Source: Sphingomonas sp. JC676
Lineage (GTDB): Bacteria > Pseudomonadota > Alphaproteobacteria > Sphingomonadales > Sphingomonadaceae
Assembly: GCF_014489075.1 (NCBI RefSeq)
Contig: NZ_JACTGR010000008.1
Location: forward strand, 1-64,000
Reading direction: 5' to 3'
Length of the DNA: 64,000 nt
In this document: piece after piece, positions 1 through 8,957 of the stretch
Numbering within the stretch: position 1 is the stretch's first letter
Layout: every line of letters starts with the position of its first letter
The notes under the pieces: generated by a model
Seen by the model: the letters and a program-made list of their open reading frames with translations, nothing else
What the model was told of the DNA's origin: nothing
Database searches by the model: none
Position numbers and translations under genes: made by a program

Positions 1-244
1 GGCCAAAATAAGCCGCTTGCCGCCCGTTTTTGACGATGTGCGTGAAATCGGCCCAGGGGACTCAAGGTTTCCGGCCGACTCAGGCCGGTGCGACCGTCAT
101 TTCTCATAAGTGATGATTACGCGAACCACGGCTACCGAACTCCATCACTAGGGAACGTGCGGAGTTGACTGCTTTTGGGGACGAAGTTCACCTCTTATGA
201 GCGAAACGACATCGGACGTCTGTGGATGTTGGCGGAGGGGTGGA

Positions 245-320
245 TGGTGCCCGGGGACGGAGTCGAACCGCCGACACTGCGATTTTCAGTCGCATGCTCT
301 ACCAACTGAGCTACCCGGGC
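245..320 (-). tRNA. tRNA-Phe (GAA)
   Basis: Read on the minus strand this folds as a 76-nt cloverleaf. It has a 7-bp acceptor GCCCGGG/CCCGGGC, a D-arm GCTC/GAGC, an anticodon stem TGCGA/TCGCA with loop CTGAAAA (anticodon GAA, Phe), a T-arm with TTCGACT, and an encoded CCA end. Bases 1-244 to its left hold no gene I can recognise. Confidence 0.96.
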
Positions 321-351
321 ATGACCCGGCGATCGCCGGGGAGGGGGCCTC

Positions 352-534
352 TTAGTCGCGGCCCGCGCCTGTGTCCAGCCCGGTTTGTGCGTCCGGATCG
401 GCGGGTTCTCCGGGCACGCGATAGCCCTCGCCCAGCCATTGCAGCAGGTCGCGATCCTTGCAGCCGCGGCTGCAAAAGGGCTTGAACTCGGTCTCGGGTT
501 GCTTGCCGCAGATCGGGCAGGTGTCACGCTTCAA
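352..534 (-). CDS. yacG: DNA gyrase inhibitor YacG (small zinc-binding protein)
   Basis: A 60-residue protein with the YacG zinc knuckle: CPIC near residues 6-9 and FCSRGCKDRDL near 20-30, giving four Cys ligands. The family binds GyrB and inhibits gyrase; that role is family knowledge. The frame opens with TTG (Leu-Lys-Arg-Asp) lying inside the last codons of the upstream RNase gene, so translation is probably coupled. It is the last gene of the maf-RNase-yacG run. The length is normal for the family. Confidence 0.9.
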   Translation of the reverse strand: MKRDTCPICGKQPETEFKPFCSRGCKDRDLLQWLGEGYRVPGEPADPDAQTGLDTGAGRD

Positions 535-1489
535 GATTCTGCTCCTTCGCGGACACGAATCGCGTCGTGCCGCCTGTGCGCCGCGCCAGTTCCTCGCTCC
601 AGCCGGGTTGCTGGGCCATACGGCGGGCGATTCTCATGCTCACCATATGGGTATCGGGCGGCGGCGGGGGAAGCCGTTCCATCCGCCGAAGCTCGGCCCG
701 CGTCTCCGCGCCGATCGGGTCCGCGCGCAGCAATTCGGGCAGCGAGGGCCGGGTGCGGCGCCGTACGATCTGGAGGAAACCGAAGCCGTTGACGGTGGTC
801 CGCTCGAACGGCTGGGGCAAAGCCGCGTCGATCGCCTCGGCGATGGCATTGCGTGCCGCCTTGCCCGAAAGCGTCGGGAAGTCGATCCCGATCGAGCCGG
901 CGATGCCGTGGCGCTCGATCGCCCGCGCGACGGCATGCGCGGCGGCCACCGCGAGCGGCTCCAACGGGGCCGGACCATCTACGTCGAACAGGGTCATCGC
1001 CGGCGTCGGCGAAAGCCGCAGTGCGCCGCCGGGAAAGACGATCTCGCCGGTCACAGCCTCTTCGAGCACTTCGCTCCAGCCCGCCTCTTCGAGCAGGTCT
1101 GGCTCATGCGCGCGCAGCATCCGGACGGGCAGTCCGGTGGCGTGGATGCGACCGAGCAGGTCGGGCCCGTCGCCCGGTGCGGCATCGGCGGGCGCCGGCA
1201 CCGCCTTGGGCAGCTTGGCGCGGCCCGGCTCGGGGATCGCCTCGCGGACGATCTTCACGCGCAGCGTGCCGCCCTGGGTGATCCCCTTGGGCAAGGGATC
1301 GCATAAGGCCTCGCCGCCGCCCGCCAGCGCCACCTTGCCTGTGTTGCGGTCGACCAGCCTTGCGTCGAAGACGCCGCCGGTGCGCGGACCGCCGCCTTCC
1401 AGCTCGATCCGCGCCTTCCAGATAGTACCGCGCGAGACCAGGGCGGCGCGGTTCTCGCCGATCCCCGCCTCGTAGAGCCATTCAGCCAA
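524..1489 (-). CDS. Ribonuclease E/G-like protein (short form)
   Basis: About 321 residues matching the catalytic part of RNase E/G. An S1-like N-terminal part is followed by a first acidic motif (AMTLFDVDG, about residue 170), then GSIGIDF with the second metal-site Asp, then a KAARNAIAEAID helix and the segment FGFLQIVRRRTRPSL. It is much shorter than E. coli RNase G (489 residues), and I see no CPxC zinc-link and no scaffold tail. The start chosen is TTG at 1489, just upstream of the maf stop. The open frame extends further upstream only as a shadow of maf. This short protein beside maf and yacG may process stable RNA, but that is inference. Confidence 0.82.
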   Translation of the reverse strand: MAEWLYEAGIGENRAALVSRGTIWKARIELEGGGPRTGGVFDARLVDRNTGKVALAGGGEALCDPLPKGITQGGTLRVKIVREAIPEPGRAKLPKAVPAPADAAPGDGPDLLGRIHATGLPVRMLRAHEPDLLEEAGWSEVLEEAVTGEIVFPGGALRLSPTPAMTLFDVDGPAPLEPLAVAAAHAVARAIERHGIAGSIGIDFPTLSGKAARNAIAEAIDAALPQPFERTTVNGFGFLQIVRRRTRPSLPELLRADPIGAETRAELRRMERLPPPPPDTHMVSMRIARRMAQQPGWSEELARRTGGTTRFVSAKEQNLEA

Positions 1490-2051
1490 GTTGGTACCCG
1501 GACGCCTCGAGCAGCGCGCGCGTCTCGAACACCGGCAACCCGACCACGCCCGAATGGCTGCCCGACAGGAAGCGCACAAACGCTTCGGCCTTGCCCTGGA
1601 TGGCATAGCCGCCCGCCTTGCCCATGCCCTCGCCGCTGGCGACGTACCAGTCGATCTCGGCGTCGCTCAGCCGCTTGAAGGTGACGATCGTGTCAGAGAC
1701 GCGCGTACGCGCCTTGCCCGCGGTATCGATCACGCAGACCGCGGACAAGCAGTGATGGCGGCGGCCGGAAAGCAGGCCGAGCATGCGGCGCAGATCCGCC
1801 TCGTCCTCCGGCTTGGCGAGGATGCGGCGGCCGACCGCGATAGTAGTATCGCCCGCCAGGACGATCTCGCCGGGGCCACGCTCCGCCGCGCGCGCCTTGT
1901 CGATGGCAATGCGCAGCACATAGGGGCGGGGGAGCTCGCCGGGGCGGGCAGCCTCGTCGATATCGGGCGCGGCGATGCGATCGGGCGCGGCGCCGATCCG
2001 AGTCAGCAGATCGCGGCGGCGCGGGGAAGTGGAAGCGAGGACGAGCTGCAC
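1482..2051 (-). CDS. maf: Maf-family nucleotide pyrophosphatase
   Basis: A 189-residue protein with the Maf signature at the N-terminus (LASTSPRRRDLL), a KARA segment near residue 53, LAGDTTI near 67 and the later GKAGGYAIQGKA motif. The family hydrolyses dTTP/UTP or modified nucleotides to the monophosphate plus pyrophosphate in the cytosol, as house-cleaning enzymes. The ATG start is well placed. Its stop overlaps the TTG of the RNase gene. The R-R-R pattern after SP and the IQGKA motif fit the YhdE (dTTP/UTP) subgroup, but the subgroup call is tentative. Confidence 0.9.
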   Translation of the reverse strand: MQLVLASTSPRRRDLLTRIGAAPDRIAAPDIDEAARPGELPRPYVLRIAIDKARAAERGPGEIVLAGDTTIAVGRRILAKPEDEADLRRMLGLLSGRRHHCLSAVCVIDTAGKARTRVSDTIVTFKRLSDAEIDWYVASGEGMGKAGGYAIQGKAEAFVRFLSGSHSGVVGLPVFETRALLEASGYQLG

Positions 2052-2066
2052 GGGGAGCCTATTTGC

Positions 2067-2093
2067 CTGGATCCCGGCCTGCGCCGGGATGAC
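2067..2093. repeat. Dispersed palindromic repeat, single copy
   Basis: A 27-nt unit containing an 8-bp hairpin ATCCCGGC/GCCGGGAT with a 4-nt loop, between infA and maf. The same unit occurs with one base changed as a facing pair at 35190-35269. Confidence 0.7.
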
Positions 2094-2111
2094 CCGCTCC
2101 CATGGCGCGGG

Positions 2112-2330
2112 TCACTTGAAGCGGTAGGTGATACGGCCCTTGGTCAGGTCGTAGGGCGTGAGTTCGACGAGCACTTCGTCGCCCACCAGCACGCGGATGC
2201 GATTCTTGCGCATCTTGCCGGCGGTGTGGCCCAGGATCTCGTGATCGTTTTCGAGCTTCACGCGGAACATGGCGTTGGGGAGAAGCTCCACAACCTGTCC
2301 ACGCATTTCAAGCAGTTCTTCTTTGGCCAA
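2112..2330 (-). CDS. infA: Translation initiation factor IF-1
   Basis: A 72-residue single OB-fold S1-like protein covering the whole family length: AKEELLEMRGQV at the start, FRVKLENDHEILGH in the middle and TPYDLTKGRITYRFK at the end. It binds the ribosomal A site during initiation. The only start giving a full-length protein is TTG at 2330, preceded by an AGAGAGG-type Shine-Dalgarno about 8 nt upstream. It heads the infA-maf-RNase-yacG gene order typical of sphingomonads. It is divergent from the mop gene, with about 220 bp between them. Confidence 0.97.
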   Translation of the reverse strand: MAKEELLEMRGQVVELLPNAMFRVKLENDHEILGHTAGKMRKNRIRVLVGDEVLVELTPYDLTKGRITYRFK

Positions 2331-2551
2331 AAATATGCCTCTCTGGTGAGCGCCCGCGAAGTGGCGGTGCCTTTACTCCGGCGCGGCGCAAAAGGGAAGG
2401 TGGGTGAATCGCGCGAAGACATGCGGATTCCTCGATCTGATGTAGGGTGTTTCGGCCGGAAACGCCATGGGTGTTTGCATTGCCGGTGCTTGCCGGGTGA
2501 TGCGTTCTTCACCCGCCATGCTATTCTCGTGCCGGAATCGGAAGCTTTCGG

Positions 2552-2758
2552 ATGAAGATCAGTGCGCGCAATCAGCTGCCGGGGCGGATCGTCGCCATCC
2601 GGCCGGGCGCCGTAAACGGCATGGTGAAGGTCGATATCGGCGGCGGCATGACCGTCACCGCGAGCATCACTGAGGAGGCGATCACCGATCTGGCACTTGC
2701 CGAGGGGGATCAGGTCACCGTGCTCATCAAGGCAAGCGACGTCCTGATCGGCAAATAG
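2552..2758 (+). CDS. Mop-type molybdopterin/molybdate-binding protein (single TOBE domain)
   Basis: A 68-residue protein consisting of one TOBE/Mop domain: SARNQLPGRIVAI at residues 4-16, GMVKVDIGGG in the middle, and the closing VTVLIKASDVLIGK. Such molbindins bind molybdate, or tungstate, as oligomers and buffer it in the cytosol. The length is normal. It starts at ATG 2552 in the divergent region with infA. One base after its TAG stop, an open frame coding for the tail of a TonB receptor begins. Confidence 0.88.
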   Translation: MKISARNQLPGRIVAIRPGAVNGMVKVDIGGGMTVTASITEEAITDLALAEGDQVTVLIKASDVLIGK

Positions 2759-3621
2759 GATGCGCGAAGGTCAACAATGGCAGCCTCACCGGCCGCGCCA
2801 ACATCGCCTATCAGTTCACCGACAGCGTGCTCGGCTATGCGAGCTTCGCGCGCGGCGCCAAGTCGGGCGGGATCAACATGTCGGGCCTGCCGCTCGACAA
2901 CCAGAACCTGCCCGCGCTCGGCACGGCAGTGGTGCGGCCCGAACAGAACACCAATTACGAGGTCGGGCTGAAGACGCGGCTGTTCGATCGCCGCCTGATC
3001 TTCAACATCGACGCCTTCTACACCCGCGTCACCGACTTCCAGTCCAACGTCACCGATACGCGCGCCGCTGCGGCGCTGCGCACCTATCTCGCCAATATCC
3101 CGCGCGTAACCGTGAAGGGGTTCGAGGCGGACGCGAACGCGTTCATCACCCGCGATTTCTCGCTGCGCGCCTCGGTCGCCTACGCCGATGGCAAATATGC
3201 CAGCTATCCCGCCGGCCCGTGCCCGATCGAGGCGATCGGCAACGCCACCACCGCCTGCAATTTGAGCGGTGTCGGCTTGCCCGGCTTGCCCAAATGGTCG
3301 GTCGCGTTGGGCGGCGACTATGCGGTGCCGGTCGCCCCGCTCGACGGCAGCCTGTTCCTCCATGCCGATTCCATCTCGAAGACCAGGCAGTTCGGCGATC
3401 CGACGGGTTCGCGCTACACGGTGATTCAGGGTTATACGAACGTGAACGCCAGCATCGGCTTCCGCGCCGCGCAGGGCTGGGAGCTGGCGGTGTTCGCCCG
3501 CAACCTGTTCGACAAGAACTATATCCAGAACGTCACGATCCAGGCTGGCAATTCCGGGCTGATCCTCGCCACACCCAGCGATCCGCGGGTCATCGGCGTA
3601 ACGTTCCGCGCGCGGCAGTAA
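2759..3621 (+). pseudogene. C-terminal remnant of a TonB-dependent receptor
   Basis: About 287 codons encode the last third of a TonB receptor beta-barrel: AYQFTDSVLGYASFARG, GGINM, RPEQNTNYEVGLKTRLFD, the repeated amphipathic strands, and a C-terminal strand ending in VTFRARQ. The homology-like frame is open right up to the mop stop, and the only internal start codon is GTG at 2827. Signal peptide, TonB box and plug are all missing, and such receptors usually have 700-900 residues. A truncated, non-functional remnant is the simplest reading. The left break coincides with the end of mop. Confidence 0.85.
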
Positions 3622-3631
3622 CGCAGGACGG

Positions 3632-5608
3632 TCAGGGCGCCTTGGTCTCCGCGGTGCTCGCCGGGTTGTACTTGGCGAGGAAGGTTTCCAGCCGTGTCAG
3701 GAAGTCGGCCAGGTTCGCGGCCTTTCTCAGGCCGTGTTTTTCGTCCTTGTAGAATATCGGCACAACCTCGGGCTGCGTTCCTTTGCGCGCCGCGAGCGCC
3801 TCGACCATCTTGTGCGCCTGCCTGGGCGGGACATTGTCGTCGAGCTCGCCATGGCCGATCAGCACCGGGACGGTCATCCGCCTCGCCTGCGCCAGCGGCG
3901 ACAATGCCTCGAGGTCGGTGTCCTTTTCCCCGCGCACGCGGCTTTCCCATTGCTTGAAATAGCGCGGCGCGTTGAAAGCACGGCGATCATATTTGAGCAT
4001 GCCCGGAAGGTCGGTCACGCCGGACAGGCTGACCGCGCAGCGATATTTCTCCGGGTTGCGGATCGCTCCCCACAGTGCGGCATAGCCGCCATAGGAGGCG
4101 CCCATGATGCAGACGCGCTTGGGATCGACCGTCCCCTTCGTCACCAGCCAGTCGACGCCGTCGTCGACATCGTCCTGCATCTTGCGGCCCCATTGGCCAT
4201 AGCCCTGCTCGACGAAATATTTGCCATAGCCGGTGGAACCGCGGAAATTCGGCTGGAGCACGGCATAGCCGCGACTGGCCAGAAACTGGACGAACGGATC
4301 ATAGCGCCAGCTGTCGCGGACGAAGGGTCCGCCATGCGGCATGACGATCAGGGGCAGGCCGCGGTCCAGGCGGCCGGGCGGCAGGGTCAGATATCCCGGG
4401 ATCGAAAGACCGTCGCGCGCCGCGAAGCGTATCGGCTGGACGGGCGCGAGCTTCACTTTCGCCAGTTTCTCGAAAGGCTGGACAAGCGGCTCGAGCCTGC
4501 GCGCGGCCAGGTCGAACAGATAATAGGTTCCCGGATCGGAGGCACCGCCCGACCAGATGAGCAGGCGATTGCCATCCATGCTGCGGTCGACGACCATGTT
4601 GTCGGCGCCCGGGAACGCCTTGTCCAGGCGCGCCTGGGTCGCCTGCATCGCCGGATCGGACCAGGCGACATGTACCCGATCGTCCTCATAGGAAACGCCG
4701 CCTACGCCGCGCGTGATCGGGTTCGGTACGATGCTGGTCACGTCGACCTGGGGGTGCTGGAAGATCACGTCGCCGATCTCCCCGGTCCGGAAATCGAAGC
4801 GATAGGCGGCGAAGCGATCGGACTTGGCGTTGGTGACGATCGCGCCGGAATCCTCGCCGGGAAAGAAGTACATGCCGTCTATCGTGCCCGCCAGGCCCTT
4901 GACGGTCGGCGACTTGACCTTGGCAAGCGGCGCACCCGGCTGGTTGCGGTACCAGATCGTCCAGCGGTCATCGTCATAGGCGATCCCGGCGCGCACCACG
5001 CCGTTGCCGTCGGCGAACCAGCTCCAGATGTTCGGCCGGGATTTCTCGACGATGGTCGTCTCATAGGTCTTCAGGTCGATCCGCCGCACCCATGGCGTGC
5101 CGCTTATCGTCTTCTGCGCCGCTATCAGCAGCCATTCCCCTTTGGGATCGGCGTACAGCACGCTTCCAGCGAAGAAGCTCTGATTGTCCGCGTCAAGATC
5201 GTGGTGCTGGTGCGTCTCCAGATCGATCGCGGTCAGGCGCGAGGTTGGCAGGACCACGCCGAACAGGTTCAGCGTCAGGGTGAGCTCGATCAGGACGTGG
5301 TTCGAGCCCGCCCATTCGATCGAGGTGATGCTGCGGCCGCCGACCTCATAATAATGCGGCTTGCGGTCAGCGCCGGTCGCCAGGAAGACGACCAGTCTTG
5401 AGCGGCCACCATTATTCTCCACCGCAGCGATGCGGGTGCCGTCCGGTGAAAGCGAAAGATTCTCGAACACCGGCTGGTCCGCGAAGGTCGCCGCTGGCAC
5501 CGTGGCGGCGTCCGAGCCGGGGCTGGGCGGCCGGGTGGCCGCTGGTGCCGCCAGAAGAATCGACAGCGCCGCGCCTGCCGCAAGAATGGATGATGAGCGC
5601 ATGGCCAT
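3632..5608 (-). CDS. S9-family serine peptidase (prolyl oligopeptidase / acylaminoacyl-peptidase type), exported
   Basis: A 658-residue protein with an N-terminal signal peptide (MAMRSSSILAAGAALSILLA), a beta-propeller-like middle and a C-terminal alpha/beta hydrolase domain. The catalytic triad is visible: Ser about 505 in GASYGG, Asp about 590 in GELDD, and His about 625 in DEKHG. The family cleaves short peptides; the export signal suggests a periplasmic role. The start is ATG 5608, which has AAAGGGGG upstream. The open frame extends 28 codons further without a ribosome site. It converges on the TonB remnant with 10 bp between them. Confidence 0.9.
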   Translation of the reverse strand: MAMRSSSILAAGAALSILLAAPAATRPPSPGSDAATVPAATFADQPVFENLSLSPDGTRIAAVENNGGRSRLVVFLATGADRKPHYYEVGGRSITSIEWAGSNHVLIELTLTLNLFGVVLPTSRLTAIDLETHQHHDLDADNQSFFAGSVLYADPKGEWLLIAAQKTISGTPWVRRIDLKTYETTIVEKSRPNIWSWFADGNGVVRAGIAYDDDRWTIWYRNQPGAPLAKVKSPTVKGLAGTIDGMYFFPGEDSGAIVTNAKSDRFAAYRFDFRTGEIGDVIFQHPQVDVTSIVPNPITRGVGGVSYEDDRVHVAWSDPAMQATQARLDKAFPGADNMVVDRSMDGNRLLIWSGGASDPGTYYLFDLAARRLEPLVQPFEKLAKVKLAPVQPIRFAARDGLSIPGYLTLPPGRLDRGLPLIVMPHGGPFVRDSWRYDPFVQFLASRGYAVLQPNFRGSTGYGKYFVEQGYGQWGRKMQDDVDDGVDWLVTKGTVDPKRVCIMGASYGGYAALWGAIRNPEKYRCAVSLSGVTDLPGMLKYDRRAFNAPRYFKQWESRVRGEKDTDLEALSPLAQARRMTVPVLIGHGELDDNVPPRQAHKMVEALAARKGTQPEVVPIFYKDEKHGLRKAANLADFLTRLETFLAKYNPASTAETKAP

Positions 5609-5692
5609 GAACCCCCTTTGGCCGCCACGTCGTTTTGATGAGGCTAGGGCCAAGTTCGGCCAATGAGCAAGATGCACCGCATCTATCTGCAC

Positions 5693-5735
5693 AAATAAAG
5701 AAAAGCCCCGCCCGGATCGCTCCGGACGGGGCCAG
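5693..5735 (-). terminator. Intrinsic terminator after the pyrophosphatase gene
   Basis: Minus-strand hairpin GCCCCGTCCGGA / TCCGGGCGGGGC with a 4-nt loop (stem 5705-5732 on the plus strand, one mismatch), followed on the minus strand by TTTTCTTTATT. It sits 20-60 bp beyond the hppA stop. Confidence 0.85.
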
Positions 5736-5756
5736 TTCTCTAGTCCGAAGCGATGA

Positions 5757-7937
5757 TCACCCCGCGCCGTGCGCCGCCAGCGCCGCGAGCAGCAGCAGCG
5801 CCACGATGTTGGTGATCTTGATCATCGGGTTCACCGCCGGGCCGGCAGTGTCCTTGTAGGGATCGCCGACCGTGTCGCCGGTGACCGCGGCCTTATGGGC
5901 TTCCGATCCCTTGCCGCCGAAATTGCCGTCCTCGATATATTTCTTGGCATTGTCCCATGCGCCGCCGCCCGAGGTCATCGAGATGGCGACGAACAGGCCG
6001 GAGACGATCACGCCGAGCAGCATCGCGCCTAGCGCCGCGAAGCCCTCATGCTGGCCGGCCACCGCGGTGATGATGAAATACACCGCGATCGGGCTCAGCA
6101 CCGGCAGCAGCGAGGGAACGATCATCTCCTTGATCGCCGCCTTGGTGACGATGTCGACGGTGCGGGCATAATCGGGGCGGCTGGTGCCCTCCATGATCCC
6201 CGGATTGTTCTTGAACTGGTTGCGGACGTCCTCGACTACCGAGCCCGCCGCCCGACCGACCGCGGTCATGCCGAACGCGCCGAACAGATAGGGCAGCAGC
6301 GCGCCGAGCAGCAGCCCGACAATCACGTACGGATTGCTGAGCGAGAAATCGACGACGACGTTCGGGAAGAACTCCTTCAGGTCGGTCGTGTACGCCCCGA
6401 ACAGCACCAAAGCGGCGAGCGCCGCCGAGCCGATCGCATAGCCCTTGGTCACCGCCTTGGTAGTGTTGCCCACCGCGTCGAGCGCGTCGGTGCGGTGGCG
6501 CACATCGTCGGGCAGGCCCGCCATCTCGGCGATGCCGCCGGCATTGTCGGTCACCGGACCATAGGCGTCGAGCGCAACGACCATGCCCGCCAGCGCCAGC
6601 AGCGAGGTCGCGGCAAAGGCCACGCCCAATATGCCCGCGATCTGATAGGTCGCGATCACCGCCACCACGATCACCAGGGTCGGCAGCGCGGTCGATTCCA
6701 GGCTGATCGCCAGACCCTGGATCACGTTGGTGCCGTGGCCGGTCACCGAAGCCTTGGCGATCGACTTGACCGGGCGATAATTGGTGCCGGTGTAATATTC
6801 GGTGATCCACACCAGCAGGCCGGTCACCGCGAGGCCGATCATCATGCAGAGGAACAGGCTCATGCCGGTGAATTGCGGGCTGGCGATCAGGCCGGCGACC
6901 GCTTCGGCGCTGAAGCCTTCGGTCAGCGTGCTCGGATCGGCCATGCCGCCGATCGTCGCATGCATGTCGCCCAGCACATATTGGGTCGCGAAATAGATTG
7001 CCGGGATCGACAGGATCACGGTGGTCCAGAAGCCCTTGTAGAGCGCGCCCATGATCGACTGGCTCTTGCCCAGCCGGACCATATAGGTGCCGATGATCGA
7101 GGTGATGATGCACACGCCGCCGACGAGCAGCGGCAAGGTCATCAGCTTGGTCAGCATCTCGGTGCCGACATCCTTCATCAGCAGCGCGATCGAAACCATG
7201 GTGAGGCCGAGCGTCACGACATAGGTCTCGAACAGATCGGCCGCCATGCCGGCGCAGTCGCCGACATTGTCGCCTACGTTATCGGCGATCACGGCCGGGT
7301 TGCGGGGATCGTCCTCGGGGATTCCTGCCTCGACCTTGCCGACCAGGTCGGCGCCGACGTCGGCGGCCTTGGTGAAGATGCCGCCGCCGAGACGCGCGAA
7401 GATCGAGATCAAGGAGGCGCCGAAGGCGAGCGCGGTCAGCGCCGCGATCACGGGCCGGGCGTTGGGGGCATAGCCCGCCTGCGCGACCAGGTACCAGAAC
7501 AGCACCGAGATCGAGAGCAGGCCCAGGCCGGCCACCAGCATGCCGGTGATCGCGCCCGAGCGGAAGGCGAGGGTGAGTCCGCCCTGCAGGCTGGTCCGCG
7601 CGGCTTCCGCGGTCCGCACATTGGCGCGTACCGAGATGTTCATGCCGACAAAGCCTGCCGCGCCCGAAAGGACCGAGCCGATGAGGAAGGACACGAGCGA
7701 GAGCGGCGCTCCCATCTGGTCGAGAAAGACCCAGATCAGCACCGCGACGATCACGCCGACAATGGCGATCGTGCGGTATTGCCGGCCCAGATAGGCCTTG
7801 GCGCCCTCCTGGATGGCGGCGGCGATATCCTGCATCTTCTCGTTGCCGGCGGGCGCCTTGAGCACCTGCTGGCTGGTCACGAAGCCATAGGCCACGGCAA
7901 TCAGGCCGCAGACGATGGCGAGATAAACTATCGTCAT
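5757..7937 (-). CDS. hppA: Membrane-bound proton-translocating pyrophosphatase
   Basis: A 726-residue, strongly hydrophobic protein of normal family length with about 16 membrane spans. The pyrophosphate-binding signature DVGADLVGKVE is at residues 193-203. Acidic metal-binding runs (DNVGDNVGDCAG near 219-230 and DAYGPVTDNAGGIAEM near 457-472) are intact. It hydrolyses PPi at the cytosolic face and pumps H+ across the inner membrane. Lys494 in GNTTKA is the residue that marks the K+-independent class; K+-dependent members have Ala there. It has its own terminator downstream and is divergent from nothing close, so it appears monocistronic. Confidence 0.97.
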   Translation of the reverse strand: MTIVYLAIVCGLIAVAYGFVTSQQVLKAPAGNEKMQDIAAAIQEGAKAYLGRQYRTIAIVGVIVAVLIWVFLDQMGAPLSLVSFLIGSVLSGAAGFVGMNISVRANVRTAEAARTSLQGGLTLAFRSGAITGMLVAGLGLLSISVLFWYLVAQAGYAPNARPVIAALTALAFGASLISIFARLGGGIFTKAADVGADLVGKVEAGIPEDDPRNPAVIADNVGDNVGDCAGMAADLFETYVVTLGLTMVSIALLMKDVGTEMLTKLMTLPLLVGGVCIITSIIGTYMVRLGKSQSIMGALYKGFWTTVILSIPAIYFATQYVLGDMHATIGGMADPSTLTEGFSAEAVAGLIASPQFTGMSLFLCMMIGLAVTGLLVWITEYYTGTNYRPVKSIAKASVTGHGTNVIQGLAISLESTALPTLVIVVAVIATYQIAGILGVAFAATSLLALAGMVVALDAYGPVTDNAGGIAEMAGLPDDVRHRTDALDAVGNTTKAVTKGYAIGSAALAALVLFGAYTTDLKEFFPNVVVDFSLSNPYVIVGLLLGALLPYLFGAFGMTAVGRAAGSVVEDVRNQFKNNPGIMEGTSRPDYARTVDIVTKAAIKEMIVPSLLPVLSPIAVYFIITAVAGQHEGFAALGAMLLGVIVSGLFVAISMTSGGGAWDNAKKYIEDGNFGGKGSEAHKAAVTGDTVGDPYKDTAGPAVNPMIKITNIVALLLLAALAAHGAG

Positions 7938-8057
7938 CTGGTGAAGTCCTTCCCCTTGAACTTTCTGAGGTTCCGCGATGCCGGCCTTGCCACCGGTCTG
8001 TTGCGCGGGCGGAAGGTATAGGAATGCGAGGCGAGCGCAAGCCGCGCCGGGAACGCC

Positions 8058-8957
8058 TCAGCCGTGCTCGAAACCGAGGCGTTCGGGCAGGGGAACAGGG
8101 TTTTCCTTGTCGGTGAGGCTCAGGCCCGCGCCGGCGGCGAAGCTCCCGATCCGCGTGGCGGGGACGGGCGGGTCGAAATCCGGGGCCGCGGCGAAGAGTA
8201 GTTCATAGTCGTCGCCCGCTATTACCGCAGCCAGCCGCGCGTCGCGATCATTCCCGGCAAAGGCGATATAGCCGGCCGATAGCGGCACATCGGCGAGATC
8301 GATCGTCACCGCCAGCCCGCTGGCTTCGGCCATCCGTCGCGCGTCGATCAGCAGGCCGTCTGACACGTCCATCATCGCATGCGCCTGCGGGCCGAGCACC
8401 TGTCCTTCGCCCAGGCGCGGTGCGGGGCGGCGATAGTGCGCGAGAAGCTCGGGGGGACCCTCGGCGCCCAGCGCGATCTTCAGGCCCGCGCCGCCATCGC
8501 CTATCGTGCCCGTCACCCACAAGGCGTCGCCCGGCTTCGCGCCGGATCGCGCCGGCGCCGAAGCGCTGGTGCCGAGCGCCGTCAACGACAGGATGCGCGG
8601 CGCGCCTGGCGCAAGCGCAACCGTGTCGCCCCCCAGCAACGGGCAGCCGAACGCCGCCAGCGCCTCGCCCAGTCCTTCGAGAAACGCCGCGTCCCAGGCT
8701 CCATCGCCCGCCAGCGGATAGCCGAGCAGCACGCCGCGCGGTTTCGCGCCCTTGGCGGCCAGATCGGACAGATTCACCGCCACCAGCTTCCACGCCACAT
8801 CCTGCGGCGGATCGCTGGCAAGATAATGCACGCCCTCGGCGAGCATATCGTGCGTCAGCACCAGCTCGCCCAGTACCGCCGCATCGTCGAGCAGCTCTCT
8901 GGCGCCCGGATCGAGCGGCAAAGTGCGCAACGCGGCGATGAACTCGGCTTCGTTCAG
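8058..8957 (-). CDS. thiL: Thiamine-monophosphate kinase
   Basis: ThiL phosphorylates thiamine monophosphate to the diphosphate with ATP. The family features seen are DDAAVL near the N-terminus (normally GDDAA), VNLSDLAAKGAKP, LLGGDTV, and DVSDGLLIDARRMAEASG in the middle. The first conventional start is TTG 8930, but the frame is protein-like upstream (NEAEFIAALRTLP, as in homologues). It begins with CTG at 8957, overlapping the nusB stop as CTGA. I prefer the CTG start (299 residues); 8930 is the fallback. It is the last gene of hisG-hisD-nusB-thiL. Confidence 0.88.
   Translation of the reverse strand: MNEAEFIAALRTLPLDPGARELLDDAAVLGELVLTHDMLAEGVHYLASDPPQDVAWKLVAVNLSDLAAKGAKPRGVLLGYPLAGDGAWDAAFLEGLGEALAAFGCPLLGGDTVALAPGAPRILSLTALGTSASAPARSGAKPGDALWVTGTIGDGGAGLKIALGAEGPPELLAHYRRPAPRLGEGQVLGPQAHAMMDVSDGLLIDARRMAEASGLAVTIDLADVPLSAGYIAFAGNDRDARLAAVIAGDDYELLFAAAPDFDPPVPATRIGSFAAGAGLSLTDKENPVPLPERLGFEHG

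Noticed and set aside
6048..8021. Long plus-strand open frame (657 codons) antisense to the pyrophosphatase gene
   Set aside because: Low-complexity His/Arg/Asp-rich translation, no motifs; a shadow of codon bias in hppA.
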